NCBI GenBank assembly: GCA_035258565.1
Contig: DATFXF010000090.1
Coordinates: 1-42,408, forward strand
Direction of reading: 5' to 3'
DNA: 42,408 bases
From: DATFXF01 sp035258565
GTDB lineage: Bacteria; Acidobacteriota; Terriglobia; Acidiferrales; UBA7541
A program made the position numbers and the translations under genes. A model generated the notes under the pieces. It was not told the origin of the DNA and did not search any database. It was given only the letters and a program-made list of their open reading frames with translations. This document shows positions 42,240 to 42,408 of this stretch, in pieces (within the stretch, counting starts at the first letter, position 1; the number at the start of each line of letters is the position of its first letter).

Positions 42240-42408
42240 GCGTTCTCTCCATTACCTTACTGGGAGAACGTCTTCTCCATTTCCAGTTGAACCGGAACAA
42301 TGTGACGCTGCACCCTGCCGAATCACCAAGCACGAAACGCTGGTACAAAGGGGGATTCCTCGCCTGTGCCTTAGCTTCGGTTGGCTTAGTGCTATGCCAG
42401 GGCGTTAG
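42240..42408. other. Right end of window, IS flank
   Basis: Upstream side of orfA. GAGAACG... near 42239-42247 recurs as GGAGAACG at 42262-42269. The probable IS end lies around 42279-42298. The last 110 bases show no gene on either strand. Confidence 0.3.

Noticed and set aside
1..42408. CRISPR array
   Set aside because: No regularly spaced short direct repeats were found; the only direct repeats are the 17-bp pair.

Overview
The window reads as a GC-rich chromosomal contig from an Acidobacteriota bacterium. The main clues are three secreted proteins of the VWFA-related family that is typical of that phylum (28.5-31.7 kb), a TonB protein whose C-terminal domain has the acidobacterial-looking CxYCPxPxYSxEAR start, a fused gamma/alpha KorA, and gene neighbourhoods of the kind seen in that phylum. 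No rRNA, tRNA or CRISPR array was found.

Layout. 0-4.8 kb: end of an unknown gene, then a minus-strand translation operon rplM-rpsI-rpsB-tsf-pyrH-frr driven by a clear sigma70 promoter at 4801-4829. 4.9-6.4 kb: bactofilin and lexA. 6.6-9.8 kb: divergent korAB (2-oxoacid:ferredoxin oxidoreductase) ending in an intrinsic terminator. 9.8-14.2 kb: M23 endopeptidase, a 66-residue zinc-ribbon protein, a short penicillin-binding transpeptidase, recA. 14.4-17.4 kb: a thiolase / zinc-ribbon protein / 3-hydroxyacyl-CoA dehydrogenase cluster behind a near-consensus promoter.

17.4-24.2 kb is an accessory region with looser gene packing and several broken genes. Its most striking part is a 2.15-kb segment (17395-19541) bounded by 75-bp inverted repeats matching at 73 of 75 positions and flanked by a perfect 17-bp direct repeat. 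It holds no transposase. It contains a frameshifted HEPN-like gene and a frameshifted secreted-protein gene. The insertion point lies in the -35 box of the thiolase promoter, and the duplication keeps that box intact. Further on are an SRPBCC protein, a class II aldolase, a secreted Cache protein, a badly broken flavin amine oxidase with a Tat signal remnant, and an SDR.

24.2-37 kb returns to dense coding: a UvrD-type helicase fused to an Fe-S PD-(D/E)XK nuclease, the VWFA trio, and a minus-strand group ileS-lspA-lgt-rluA-type pseudouridine synthase that runs into a VWFA gene. LspA and Lgt process lipoproteins; ileS and lspA are translationally coupled. 37-42.4 kb: a TnpB N-terminal fragment, a TonB protein, a secreted amidohydrolase and an IS3-family element with an A8 frameshift site between orfA and orfB.

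All functional calls come from reading motifs; no database search was run. The least expected observations are the 75-bp inverted-repeat element, the apparently leaderless promoter of a VWFA gene inside the end of its upstream neighbour, and the 11-bp hairpin right after rpsB.
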